NCBI GenBank assembly: GCA_964496975.1
Contig: CAZCBN010000029.1
Span: 1-30,420, forward strand
Length of the DNA stretch: 30,420 nt
Direction: 5' to 3'
Origin: CAZCBN01 sp964496975
GTDB lineage: Bacteria; Planctomycetota; Phycisphaerae; Phycisphaerales; UBA1924
A program made the translations under genes and the position numbers. Each line of letters opens with the position of its first letter. The first letter of the stretch is position 1. A model generated the notes under the pieces. The model had not been told where the DNA came from and searched no databases. It saw only the letters and a program-made list of their open reading frames with translations. Below are positions 1-7,693 of this stretch, in pieces.

Positions 1-654
1 GCCCAGCGCCGCCGCCAGCACCAGCACCGGCGCGGCGAGCCACGCCCCGCGCGTGCCCGTCGCCAGGATGCCCAGCCCCGCCGCCACGCTGCCGGCCACA
101 CCCAGCGCCCGCGCGCGCGCCCCAACACCCCGGCCCACCGCCGCCGGCAGGTGCAGCCCCAGCGCCGCCATCAGCAGCGTGCCCCCGACGGCCGGGTCCC
201 ACCAGCCGGAGTTGCGCCCGCTCATGCGGTTCCACGTGAGCCACTCCCACCCCGCGAGCCGTCCCAGGCCGTGCAGCGCCTGCGTCCCCTGCCCCGCCGC
301 AAAGCCGACGAGCAGCGCCCCGATCAGCACGCCCCGCCGGTGCATCACCGGGAAGAGCATCGGCACCAGCAGCAGCCACCGCGTCTGGCTGAACTCCTCC
401 CACCCGAGCCCGCGGTCGCCCGTCCACAGCAGCCCAAGCCCGAGCCACGCCGTGAAGAGCAGGCACGCCCCCCCCAGCGGCCCCAGCCACAGCGGCGCCC
501 ACAGCCCCGCGATGAACCGCGCCCGCACCAGCCAGCACACCGCCAGCGGCACCATGCCGATCTCGCCCAGCGAGGTCGGCCCCGTCAGGCACGCCAGCGT
601 CAGCGCGGCGAGGCCGACATGCACCGATTCCCCCGCCGCGTCACGCACCGCCAC
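1..654 (-). CDS. O-antigen ligase-like polytopic membrane protein (partial, C-terminus outside window)
   Basis: The reverse strand is open from the window edge to beyond 800 and encodes a strongly hydrophobic protein with repeated membrane-like stretches such as LAALTLACLTGPTSLGEIG and VLIGALLVGFAAG. A conserved-looking loop (NRMSGRNSGWW) comes next, and then, just before the window edge, TGTRGAWLAAPVLVLAAA. The TG(S/T)RG(A)xLA signature next to a helix is typical of Wzy/O-antigen-ligase (PF04932) proteins, which join or polymerise lipid-linked surface polysaccharide at the periplasmic face. No neighbouring polysaccharide gene is visible, so the link to envelope glycan is by family only. The start is uncertain. 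I chose a GTG at 654 because the sequence further upstream (about 721-745) loses coding character; GTGs at 648 and 819 are alternatives. The stop lies left of the window. Confidence 0.6.
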   Translation of the reverse strand, partial: MAVRDAAGESVHVGLAALTLACLTGPTSLGEIGMVPLAVCWLVRARFIAGLWAPLWLGPLGGACLLFTAWLGLGLLWTGDRGLGWEEFSQTRWLLLVPMLFPVMHRRGVLIGALLVGFAAGQGTQALHGLGRLAGWEWLTWNRMSGRNSGWWDPAVGGTLLMAALGLHLPAAVGRGVGARARALGVAGSVAAGLGILATGTRGAWLAAPVLVLAAALG

Positions 655-1153
655 GCCCGTCGCGACCCGCTGCCACCGCGACCGTGGCAACGCCCGGCCG
701 GCCCACCACCCCCGAATGTGGCGGTATACCCCAGCAAAACCACCGGGTGTCGCGGCGACGGCCGACCCGGCGGCGGGAACCGGCGGAGTCGGGCGGCTGG
801 CGGCATCGGCGTCGGGCACGTGGGGGCGATCTTGCCGGCATCTGGCCCCCGCCGCAACCCGGCCCCAACCGCAACCCGGCCCACGTCGCAACCCCGGCGC
901 TTCCGACCGGTATCGCCCTGGTTGGTCTGGGTTCGGGTTTGGGTTCGGGTTTGGGTTCGGGTGGGGCGGCGGCCGATCGACTCGCCGTGCGCGGGAATCT
1001 GTCGAAAACGCCGAACTACCCTTCCGAACGTTCGGCCGCGTGCGCACGCCTCTGGGCGGGCGGCGGGGCTTTTCGGGCGAACCCGCGGCGGGCGGGCACC
1101 GAAGGCAGGAAGGCTGGCATCGCCGGGGCGCGGGCCCCGCTCGGGAGCGACGC
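655..1153. other. non-coding divergent intergenic region
   Basis: About 500 bases between two divergent genes. It holds a less GC-rich stretch around 721-745, which may contain the promoter of the minus-strand gene, and the G-rich hexamer repeat at 929-966. Long frames cross it on both strands, but they are Arg/Pro/Gly-rich with no recognisable domain and look like high-GC artefacts. Confidence 0.5.
929..966 (+). repeat. GGGTTC/GGGTTT hexamer repeat, predicted G-quadruplex
   Basis: Six GGG runs, alternately spaced by TTC and TTT (929-931, 935-937, 941-943, 947-949, 953-955, 959-961), followed by GGGG at 963-966. Three-base loops and more than four G-tracts make this a strong candidate for G-quadruplex folding on the plus strand. 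It lies 188 bases before the start of the gene at 1154. Confidence 0.85.
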
Positions 1154-2995
1154 ATGGAACCGATCCACCGTGTTCTGAAGGCCGGGGCTCGCCGACTGCT
1201 GCTGAACGGCTGGCTGCGGTGGGCCACGCGGGTGGCGGCGGTGCTGGCGGCGGGGCTCGTCCTCACGCTCGCGGCGTGGAAGCTGACGCCGCTGAGCGTC
1301 GCCTGGGGCCCGGTGTTCGCGGCGACCGGGGGCGTGTGGCTGCTGACGAGCGTGCTGCTGGCGTGGCGCGGCCGCCCGCGGGGCCTGGCGCTCGCGGACG
1401 AGCTGGACCGGCGCGCGGGCCTGCGCGAGACGCTGAGCACGGCGATGCTGGTGTCGCAGCGGCCCGACGGCTGGTCGCGGGCGGTGGTGGAGTCCGCCCG
1501 GGAGCGGGCGTCGCGCGTCGTGCTGCGCGACTCGGTGCCGATCGAGCGGCCCCGCGGCGTGTGGTGGCCGGTGGGCCTCGCGGCGCTGTTCGGCGCGGCG
1601 GCCTTCCTCCCCCGGCATGACCTGACGGGCCTGCTGGAAAAGAAGCAGGCGGCCGCGGAAGAGGAGCGCGAGCTGCGCGTCGTGACGGCCCAGATCGAGG
1701 CCAAGACCAAGACGCTGGAAGAGATGCTGGAAAAGGCGGGCGTGGAGTTCGCGAAGGAAGAGCCCGACGAGCAGGCCGGCGCTGGCAACGACGCGAACGC
1801 CGCGCGGCCCAAAAAGGCCGAGGACGTCCGCCGCGAGGCGCTGCGCAAGCTGACGAGCGTGAGCGACGAGCTGACGAAGCTGACCGAGGGGCAAAAAGGC
1901 CAGCAGCTCCAGGCGATGCGCGAGCAGCTCCGCAAGCTGGAATCGCCCAGCGAGGGGCCGGTGGCGGAGTTTGGGCGGAGCCTTTCCCGCGGGAACTTCG
2001 CCGACGCCAAGCAGGCGCTGGCGAAGCTGGAGCAGAAGCTGAAGAGCGAGGACCTGCCCGAGTCTGAGCGCAAGGCGGCGCAGGAGCAGCTCAAGACGCT
2101 GAGCGACCAGCTCGCCGAGCTGAGCCGGCAGCGCGAGGACCTAGCGGAGAAGCTGCAGGCGGCGGGGCTGAACGCGGCCGACGCGCAGAAGCTGGCCGCC
2201 GACCCGGGCCAGTTGGAGAAGGCGCTGAACCAGTTGCAGGGCATGACGCCCGCGGAGCAGCAGAAGCTGCTCGAGGCGGCGATGGCGCAGAGCAACGCGG
2301 GCGAGGCGATGCAGGCCATGGCGCAGGCGATGGCGCAGATGGCGCAGGCGTCGGACCAGAGCCAGGCGGGGCAGCAGGGGGGTGACCAGACCGGTCAGCC
2401 CTCGCAGTCTGGGCAGGGCGGGCAGCAGCTCGCGCAGCAGCTCAGCGCGTCGGAGATGCTGGCGGCGGAGGTCGAGTCGGCGGAGATGGCGCTCGCCGAG
2501 GCGTCGGCGCAGATGCAGGCGCTGGGGCAGGGCACCGGGCAGGGCATGGCGCAGGGGGCGGGGCAGCCCGGCGAGGGCGAGGGCGCCGGGCAGGGGCAGT
2601 TTTTGGAGGGCCGGAGCGACCAGGCCGGCGGAGGCTCGGGCGGGCCCGGGCAGGGGCAGGGCGAGGTGGGGCCCGGGGAGAGCCCGTCGGACTTCATCCT
2701 GACGAAGGAGAAGGCGGCGGTGCAGGACCAGGGCGGGCCGATCATCGCGTCGACCGTGGTGTACGGCGCGCAGATCGTGGGCGAGAGCAAGCAGGCCTTC
2801 GGCGAGGCGGCCGCGGCGGCGGAGGTGGAGGCGGCCGAGGCGATCGAGACGATGCGCGTGCCGCGGGAGTACCACGACGCGGTGCGGCACTACTTCGGCC
2901 GCCTGCAGCGGCGGGCCCAGGGCCAGTCGCCGGCGGCGGCCCCTGCGGCCCCGGCCGCGACGCCCGCGGCGGAGACGAAGCCGGGCGGTGTCTGA
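1154..2995 (+). CDS. membrane-anchored coiled-coil protein with Gly/Gln-rich segment (DUF4175-like)
   Basis: A 613-residue protein of unknown function. Two hydrophobic helices lie at about residues 24-42 and 51-71, and a third at about 135-152. The middle third is charged and Gln/Lys/Glu/Ala-rich with heptad-like spacing, so probably a long coiled coil. Residues about 396-516 are low-complexity Gly/Gln/Ser. A conserved-looking tail (MRVPREYHDAVRHYFGRL) closes the protein. This layout resembles the large TM/coiled-coil proteins (DUF4175/TIGR02302-like) that often accompany MoxR ATPase, DUF58 and BatA genes, but none of those genes is present here. The ATG at 1154 was chosen because GGGAG precedes it and the frame upstream has no protein character. 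The tail is probably cytoplasmic or periplasmic scaffolding; this is inference. Confidence 0.75.
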   Translation: MEPIHRVLKAGARRLLLNGWLRWATRVAAVLAAGLVLTLAAWKLTPLSVAWGPVFAATGGVWLLTSVLLAWRGRPRGLALADELDRRAGLRETLSTAMLVSQRPDGWSRAVVESARERASRVVLRDSVPIERPRGVWWPVGLAALFGAAAFLPRHDLTGLLEKKQAAAEEERELRVVTAQIEAKTKTLEEMLEKAGVEFAKEEPDEQAGAGNDANAARPKKAEDVRREALRKLTSVSDELTKLTEGQKGQQLQAMREQLRKLESPSEGPVAEFGRSLSRGNFADAKQALAKLEQKLKSEDLPESERKAAQEQLKTLSDQLAELSRQREDLAEKLQAAGLNAADAQKLAADPGQLEKALNQLQGMTPAEQQKLLEAAMAQSNAGEAMQAMAQAMAQMAQASDQSQAGQQGGDQTGQPSQSGQGGQQLAQQLSASEMLAAEVESAEMALAEASAQMQALGQGTGQGMAQGAGQPGEGEGAGQGQFLEGRSDQAGGGSGGPGQGQGEVGPGESPSDFILTKEKAAVQDQGGPIIASTVVYGAQIVGESKQAFGEAAAAAEVEAAEAIETMRVPREYHDAVRHYFGRLQRRAQGQSPAAAPAAPAATPAAETKPGGV

Positions 2996-3039
2996 TTCTG
3001 GCCTTCTCTGATCCCGGTCGCGGCTGAGGATGCGGGCCG

Positions 3040-3045
3040 TACACT
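3040..3045 (+). promoter_or_regulatory. -10-like element TACACT, leaderless start
   Basis: TACACT ends 6 bases before the ATG at 3052 and there is no Shine-Dalgarno site. A transcription start 6-7 bases after the hexamer would fall on the ATG itself. No good -35 box is visible. Confidence 0.5.
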
Positions 3046-3051
3046 GACCGC

Positions 3052-4281
3052 ATGAGTGCGTGGACGAGTTGGCGGGGCGTGGCGGCTGCGGCGTTGGCGT
3101 GTGCTGGGCTGATGCTGGGGCCGCTCGCGGGGTGCGGCAAGTCGGGGTCGGCCGAAGCGGGCTCGGGCGGTGGCGCGGGCGACCGCGCGGACGGTGCCTT
3201 CGGCGCATCGGGCGCCGCGGACACGGGCGACGCGGCGGCATCGCCTTGGGCCGCTGGAACGGAATCTGGGGCTGGCGATGGCCCGGCGACGCCGGTGGTG
3301 GCGGGCGAGGTGGTGCTGTACAGCAGCGCGGACGATGCGCTGCTGAAGCAGGTCGTCGCGGCGTTTGAGGCGGCGACGGGCGTGCGCGTTCGCGCGGCGG
3401 GCGACACCGAGGCGACGAAGACCACGGGGCTGGTGGAGCGGCTGCTGGAAGAGGCGGCGTCGCCCAAGGCCGACGTGTGGTGGAGCAGCGAGCCCTTCGG
3501 CACGGTGCGGCTCGCGGGGGCGGGCGTGCTGGAGCCGTACGAGTCGGCGTCGGCCGAGGCGTCGGTGGAGGGTGGCTGGCCGCGGCGGCTCCGGGGCGTG
3601 GACGCGTCGGGCGCGGTGGTGTGGTACGGCTTTGCGCAGCGGGCCCGGGTGATCGCGTACAGCACGGACCGCGTGGGCGAGGGGCGGGCGCCGCGGGTGC
3701 TGGCGGCGCTGGCGAGCGCGGAGTGGGCGGGGCGTGTGGGGCTGGCCGACCCGCGGTTCGGCACGACGCGGGGGCACATGGGGGTGCTGCTGCAGCGGTG
3801 GGGCGAGGCGGCGTTCGGCGCGTGGATCGGGGAGCTGGGCGCGGGCGGGGCGCGGGTGTACGACGGGAACGCGTCGGTGGTGCGGGCGATCTGGCAGGGC
3901 GAGATCGACATCGGGCTGACGGACACCGATGACGTGTGGGCGGCGCAGCGGAACGGGTGGCCCATCGGCTTTGTGTACGAGGTGGCGGACGAGCAGGCGT
4001 TGCCGCCGAGCCTGGGGCCCTTGCTGCTGCCGAACACGGTGGGGCTGGTGCGGGGCGGGCCTCATCCGGCCGCGGGGCGGCGGCTTGTGGACTTTTTGCT
4101 GAGCGAGTCGTGCGAGCGGCTGATCGCGGAGAGCGAGAGCCGCAACGTGCCGGTGAGCCCGACGGTGGCGGCGGAGTTTCCCGAGTTGGCGGTGCCGGAC
4201 GCGCTGCTGGTGAACTTCTCTGACGCGGCGGAGCGGGTGCCGCGGGCGGTGGAGATGGCGGGGACGGGCTTGCGGCGGTGA
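3052..4281 (+). CDS. iron-type ABC transporter substrate-binding lipoprotein
   Basis: A 409-residue extracellular solute-binding protein of the FbpA/SBP_bac_6-like type. The N-terminus is a lipoprotein signal peptide with lipobox L25-A26-G27-C28, so it should be anchored on the outer face of the inner membrane. After an Ala/Gly-rich linker the fold begins with VVLYSSADDALLKQVVAAFE, the usual first strand and helix of iron(III)-binding proteins, and later has DVWWSSEPF and GEIDIGLTDTDDV. The ligand cannot be fixed; the classical tyrosine pair for ferric iron is not obvious, so another anion or metal is possible. No permease or ATPase gene is adjacent, so it must work with a transporter encoded elsewhere or act as a sensor. 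Leaderless-type promoter. Confidence 0.8.
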   Translation: MSAWTSWRGVAAAALACAGLMLGPLAGCGKSGSAEAGSGGGAGDRADGAFGASGAADTGDAAASPWAAGTESGAGDGPATPVVAGEVVLYSSADDALLKQVVAAFEAATGVRVRAAGDTEATKTTGLVERLLEEAASPKADVWWSSEPFGTVRLAGAGVLEPYESASAEASVEGGWPRRLRGVDASGAVVWYGFAQRARVIAYSTDRVGEGRAPRVLAALASAEWAGRVGLADPRFGTTRGHMGVLLQRWGEAAFGAWIGELGAGGARVYDGNASVVRAIWQGEIDIGLTDTDDVWAAQRNGWPIGFVYEVADEQALPPSLGPLLLPNTVGLVRGGPHPAAGRRLVDFLLSESCERLIAESESRNVPVSPTVAAEFPELAVPDALLVNFSDAAERVPRAVEMAGTGLRR

Positions 4282-4314
4282 AGACCGAGCCCGCGGAGGG
4301 GTGGGGAGAGATGC

Positions 4315-4466
4315 GAACGCGGAGGGCGCGGAGGGGGAACGGAACGTGGAGGGCGCGGAGAGAGAGACGGGTTCACGACGTGGTCGCCATGGTTTGGGTT
4401 CGGACCCATGGCATCTGGTTTTCTCCGCGTTCTCCGCGTTCGGCCTTCGCGTCCTTCGCGTTCGCC
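4315..4466. repeat. inverted element made of phased 9-nt repeats
   Basis: Left arm (4315-4368): six 9-mers in register, such as gaacgcgga, gggcgcgga, gaacgtgga. Right arm (4422-4466): five 9-mers on the opposite strand (tctccgcgt twice, tcggccttc, gcgtccttc, gcgttcgcc). The reverse complement of the right arm matches the left arm closely (gcgaacgcgAAGG against gcgaacgcgGAGG). The 53-base centre carries CCATGG at both ends of a GGTTTGGGTTCGGACC core. It can fold into a long hairpin. Frames through it are spurious. Confidence 0.8.
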
Positions 4467-4535
4467 TTTCCAGCGGTGTGACGGCGGGGAAGGATGGGGC
4501 GGCTCGACTCTGGTGGTTTGTTTGCGAGGTGTGTG

Positions 4536-5771
4536 ATGGTGGGTGTGACGGCGTCGGTGCGGGGGCTTGTTGAGGCGGAGGTGCCGGGGCTGGTCGCGCT
4601 GCGGCGGGAGCTGCACGCGCGGCCCGAGCTGGGCCACCAGGAGCACGAGACAAGCGCCCGCGTGCAGCGCGAGCTCGCGGCGCTCGGCATCGCGTACAAG
4701 GCGGGGCTCGGCGGGATTGAGCCGGGGAAGGGCACGGGGGTGCTGGCGCACCTGCCGGCGACGGAGGGGGCGGGTTCGGGTGCGGGGGGCGCGGTGGCGC
4801 TTCGGGCGGACATGGACGCGCTGCCGATCGCGGAGCAGACGGGCAAGGCGTATGCGTCGCGCACGGCCGGGGTGATGCACGCGTGCGGGCATGATGGGCA
4901 CACGGCGATTTTGCTGGGGGCGGCGCGGGTGCTGTCGCGTCTGCCGCGGCGGCCTAACCCGGTGACGTTCATCTTTCAGCCGGCGGAGGAGGGCGGCGCG
5001 GGCGGGGAGAAGATGGTGCGGGACGGGGCGCTCGCGGGCGCCGCGGGCGGGGGGCTGGGGCCGGCGGTGTCGCGCGTGTACGGGCTGCACGGGTGGCCCA
5101 TGATGGCGCTGGGCGAGGTGGGGACGCGGGTGGGGCCGCTGCTGGCGGCGACGGATGACTTTGAGGTGATCGTGCGGGGCGAGCAGGCGCACGCGGCGAT
5201 GCCTCACCTGGGTCGAGACCCGGTGGTGGCGGCGGCGGGGGTGATCCAGGCGCTGCAGACGCTCGCGAGCCGGACGGCGGACCCGGTGGACTCGCTCGTG
5301 TGCACGGTGGGGACGGTGCACGGCGGGACGGCGAACAACATCATCCCGCGCGAGGTGAAGCTGACCGGCACCGTGCGCACGCTGCGGGCCGCGACGCGCG
5401 AGACGGCGGCGCGGCGGCTCCGCGAGATCGTGACACAGGCGGCCGGGGCGTACGGGTGCGAGGCGGTGCTGGACTGGCAGCCGGGGTACCCGATGACGGT
5501 GAACGACGCGGCGGAGGCGGCGCGGGTGCTGCGGACGGCCGAGGAGGTGGTGGGGTCGGGGAACGCGAAGCGGATCCCCGATCCGTTCCTCGGGGGCGAG
5601 GACTTCAGCTATTACGGGCAGGTGGTGCCGGCGTGTTTTTATCTGATCGGCCTGACGCCGAAGGGCGTGGACCCGCGCGGCGTGCCGCAGCTTCACCAGC
5701 CGGAGTTTGATTTCAATGACGAGGCGATCCGGGTGGGGGTGGAGATGATGGTGGGGTTGGCGGTGGGGTAG
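4536..5771 (+). CDS. M20 family metallo-amidohydrolase (hippurate hydrolase/IAA-amino acid hydrolase type)
   Basis: A 411-residue zinc/manganese-dependent amidohydrolase of the M20D group, which cleaves N-acyl amino acids or similar amides in the cytoplasm. Seen in order: an N-terminal ALRRELHARPELGHQEHET segment; ALRADMDALPI; the metal-binding HACGHDGHTAILLG; QPAEEGGAGGEKMV with the catalytic Glu pair; GLHGWP; a dimerisation-domain stretch HAAMPHLGRDPVVAAA; and the C-terminal metal ligand region PFLGGEDFSYY. All core family motifs are intact and the length is normal. The ATG at 4536 is preferred over 4494 because GAGG sits 7 bases upstream and the extra residues are not family-like. The exact substrate is unknown. 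No signal peptide and no obvious operon partner. Confidence 0.9.
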   Translation: MVGVTASVRGLVEAEVPGLVALRRELHARPELGHQEHETSARVQRELAALGIAYKAGLGGIEPGKGTGVLAHLPATEGAGSGAGGAVALRADMDALPIAEQTGKAYASRTAGVMHACGHDGHTAILLGAARVLSRLPRRPNPVTFIFQPAEEGGAGGEKMVRDGALAGAAGGGLGPAVSRVYGLHGWPMMALGEVGTRVGPLLAATDDFEVIVRGEQAHAAMPHLGRDPVVAAAGVIQALQTLASRTADPVDSLVCTVGTVHGGTANNIIPREVKLTGTVRTLRAATRETAARRLREIVTQAAGAYGCEAVLDWQPGYPMTVNDAAEAARVLRTAEEVVGSGNAKRIPDPFLGGEDFSYYGQVVPACFYLIGLTPKGVDPRGVPQLHQPEFDFNDEAIRVGVEMMVGLAVG

Positions 5772-5903
5772 GGGGAGGAAGGCGCAGGAAGCCGCGCCGG
5801 CATTGAGGGTTGGGGGGCTGACGACGGGTCTGCGCGACGAGGGAAAGGCCGCGAGCCGCCCACATCCTCGCGTCGGCTTGGTCCACGTGCGGACGGTTGA
5901 GGC

Positions 5904-7634
5904 TCAGGGGCTATCAGGGTGAGGGGCGTCGAACGAGCGTTCGCCGTCCTTGATCGAGTCGATAGCATGTTCCGCGACGCGTTGAAGATCGCGGTCTTGG
6001 CTTCCGAGGTATGTTTCCAGCACCGGGAGTGCTTCGATCGGCGCGGGACGAATTTTGGCTAGAACATTGATCAGGTGTGTCGCCCGGTGAATGGCTTCCG
6101 GCACGTCCGGGGATTCGAGCTCGCGGATCACGTTGTTGACGAGTGTTGGTGTTGCCTTGCCATTGACGCCGGCCGCGGCCGTCAATGCCGCAAAGCGGTT
6201 GGCGTCGGTTTCGGCGGCCAATCGAACGGCGACCCAGTCGGCGAGTTCGGCAGAGTCGCCCCTGAGAGAGCCGAGCACGCCGAGGACCACGACGGCGTTC
6301 TCTTGCGGCCACGCGTTCAGCGATTCCCTCGCGATCGGAAAGACATCATCAACTGTGGTGCCGGCGGTGCGCAGCAGCGTCTTGGCCGCGCTGATGGCGC
6401 GTCGTGCTCCAGCGTTGTTCGCGGCGAGGCATATTGTCTGCATCACGCCCGGTCTCAGTTCCGGGGGCAGCGGCTTTGCTCCGCCAACGATTGGACAAAG
6501 CCACTGGATGGCGGCGAGGCGCAGCGAGAGATCATCGCCGGACATGACGCCGAGCAAGACGCTCGACTTCTTGTCTTCCGACTCAGCGGTGAAGAGCGTT
6601 GCGGCCAGTCCGGCGGTCCTCACGAACGGATCGCGGTCGTGCATCGCGGCTTCGCCGAGATTGGCCTCGCGGAAGTGCGCGGAGTCAAGGAGCGCTGCCG
6701 TCAGCACCGCGGGCGTGCGCACACCGGGCGCCGGGTGTTGGAGCAGGTCGAGAACGGCCGAAAGCTGTTGCTCTTTGGGGAGGCTTTGCAGGGACTCGCA
6801 GGGCTCGCACCATGTGTCGTGATCGGCTTCCCGTTGAGCTTCGGCGAAGAAATCTGCTTCGAAGATATCTCTGAACGCGCGGTAGATAAGCTCGCGTGCG
6901 AGCTGGTCCGGGTTTGCGAGGACGGACACGACTTTGGGCGCGATGTCGCGGGCCAGATCGGGATTGGTCGCCAGGAGGAGTTGGAAGAAGTCCGTCGCGC
7001 ATGCGACTTCGCGCGTCGTGCCGCTCTCCAGGAGCGCGGCGATCGCACGCGGGAGTCGTTCTGGCTTGGTGGAGAGCATGTCCAGTCGATCAAAGGTGCC
7101 GCCGTGGCGACGAGTACGAGACCGGAAGTCGACAAGCATGAGAAACTCAGATGCGCGGACTCGGTCGTCGGGGTCACTGTTCGGGTGTATGAGGACGCGG
7201 TATGCGCCGTTGAGGAGGCCAATGCTCGGAGCGTGCCGGGGAGAGTCTGCTCGAAACCGCATCAACGGCTCGTCGACCCACGCCTGGCCCCAGTCATCCA
7301 GCGCGGCGTAGTTCATCGCGAGGAACCACGCCGGGGCGACGGTGGGCCAGCCGGCCTTGGCGGACTTGGCGGCCCAGTGCGTGGCGAAGCCGGAGGCGCA
7401 CAGCACGGCGAAGAGGGCGGCGAGGCCCTTTCGGCGGCGGGTTTTCCAGAGGCGGCCCTCGTGCTTGGCGGTGCGGCCGCACTCGGGGCATTGCAGGCCG
7501 GGCACGCTCGCCATGCTGTACCAGCACCGCGGGCAGCGGCGACGGCCCCGGCTTTGGTCCTGAAGCCACGCGACCAGCACGCCGACACCGCCCAGGACGC
7601 CGAGCGTCCACGCCAGCACGTTCCACCCGTTCAT
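5904..7634 (-). CDS. membrane protein with zinc ribbon and HEAT-like helical repeats
   Basis: A 576-residue protein of unknown function. Residues 5-24 are a membrane helix, followed by a zinc ribbon C34-x2-C37...C49-x2-C52 written CPRCWY...CPECGR, a signature I associate with planctomycete membrane proteins. A second hydrophobic helix lies at about 70-88. The remaining 450 residues are almost entirely alpha-helical Ala/Leu-rich repeats of HEAT or armadillo character (for example LLQHPAPGVRTPAVLTAALL and DRDPFVRTAGLAATL). This suggests a protein-binding scaffold, probably on the cytoplasmic side. The start is supported by TAATCT 6 bases upstream and by the membrane helix directly after the ATG. 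The gene is somewhat less GC-rich than its neighbours. It converges with the amidohydrolase gene and diverges from the PLP-enzyme gene. Confidence 0.75.
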   Translation of the reverse strand: MNGWNVLAWTLGVLGGVGVLVAWLQDQSRGRRRCPRCWYSMASVPGLQCPECGRTAKHEGRLWKTRRRKGLAALFAVLCASGFATHWAAKSAKAGWPTVAPAWFLAMNYAALDDWGQAWVDEPLMRFRADSPRHAPSIGLLNGAYRVLIHPNSDPDDRVRASEFLMLVDFRSRTRRHGGTFDRLDMLSTKPERLPRAIAALLESGTTREVACATDFFQLLLATNPDLARDIAPKVVSVLANPDQLARELIYRAFRDIFEADFFAEAQREADHDTWCEPCESLQSLPKEQQLSAVLDLLQHPAPGVRTPAVLTAALLDSAHFREANLGEAAMHDRDPFVRTAGLAATLFTAESEDKKSSVLLGVMSGDDLSLRLAAIQWLCPIVGGAKPLPPELRPGVMQTICLAANNAGARRAISAAKTLLRTAGTTVDDVFPIARESLNAWPQENAVVVLGVLGSLRGDSAELADWVAVRLAAETDANRFAALTAAAGVNGKATPTLVNNVIRELESPDVPEAIHRATHLINVLAKIRPAPIEALPVLETYLGSQDRDLQRVAEHAIDSIKDGERSFDAPHPDSP

Positions 7635-7639
7635 GGCGC

Positions 7640-7646
7640 TAGATTA
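7640..7646. promoter_or_regulatory. overlapping divergent -10 elements (TAGATT / TAATCT)
   Basis: On the minus strand TAATCT (7646-7641) stands 6 bases before the ATG at 7634. On the plus strand TAGATT (7640-7645) could start transcription near 7652 for the PLP-enzyme gene. Both are read from the same seven bases inside GCTAATCTAGC, so this may be one symmetric bidirectional promoter. Confidence 0.45.
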
Positions 7647-7654
7647 GCGGTGGG

Positions 7655-7666
7655 GCCCACGTGGGC
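7655..7666. promoter_or_regulatory. 12-bp palindrome GCCCACGTGGGC, possible operator
   Basis: A perfect palindrome centred on CACGTG, 20 bases from the start of the minus-strand gene and between the two divergent transcription units. It could be a repressor site, but short palindromes are frequent in DNA of this composition. Confidence 0.3.
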
Positions 7667-7693
7667 GCACAAGTCGGTGGTTTGGGTGGGGGC

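Noticed and set aside
929..966. Repeat interpreted as a CRISPR array or telomere
   Set aside because: Units are 6 bases without spacers, and nothing suggests a linear chromosome end here.
53..1153. Long plus-strand frame continuing upstream of the coiled-coil gene (open from 53)
   Set aside because: The part before 1154 is Pro/Arg/Ser-rich without helices or a domain and lies opposite the hydrophobic membrane protein on the minus strand. It is a high-GC artefact.
4278..4573. Small plus-strand frames with NAE/GAE-type repeats after the binding lipoprotein
   Set aside because: They translate the 9-nt repeat element; the repetitive peptide follows from the DNA repeat.
1016..5696. Several long Arg/Pro/His-rich minus-strand frames opposite the plus-strand genes
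   Set aside because: Absence of stops on the opposite strand is expected at this GC content; none shows a domain and all lie fully opposite well-supported genes.
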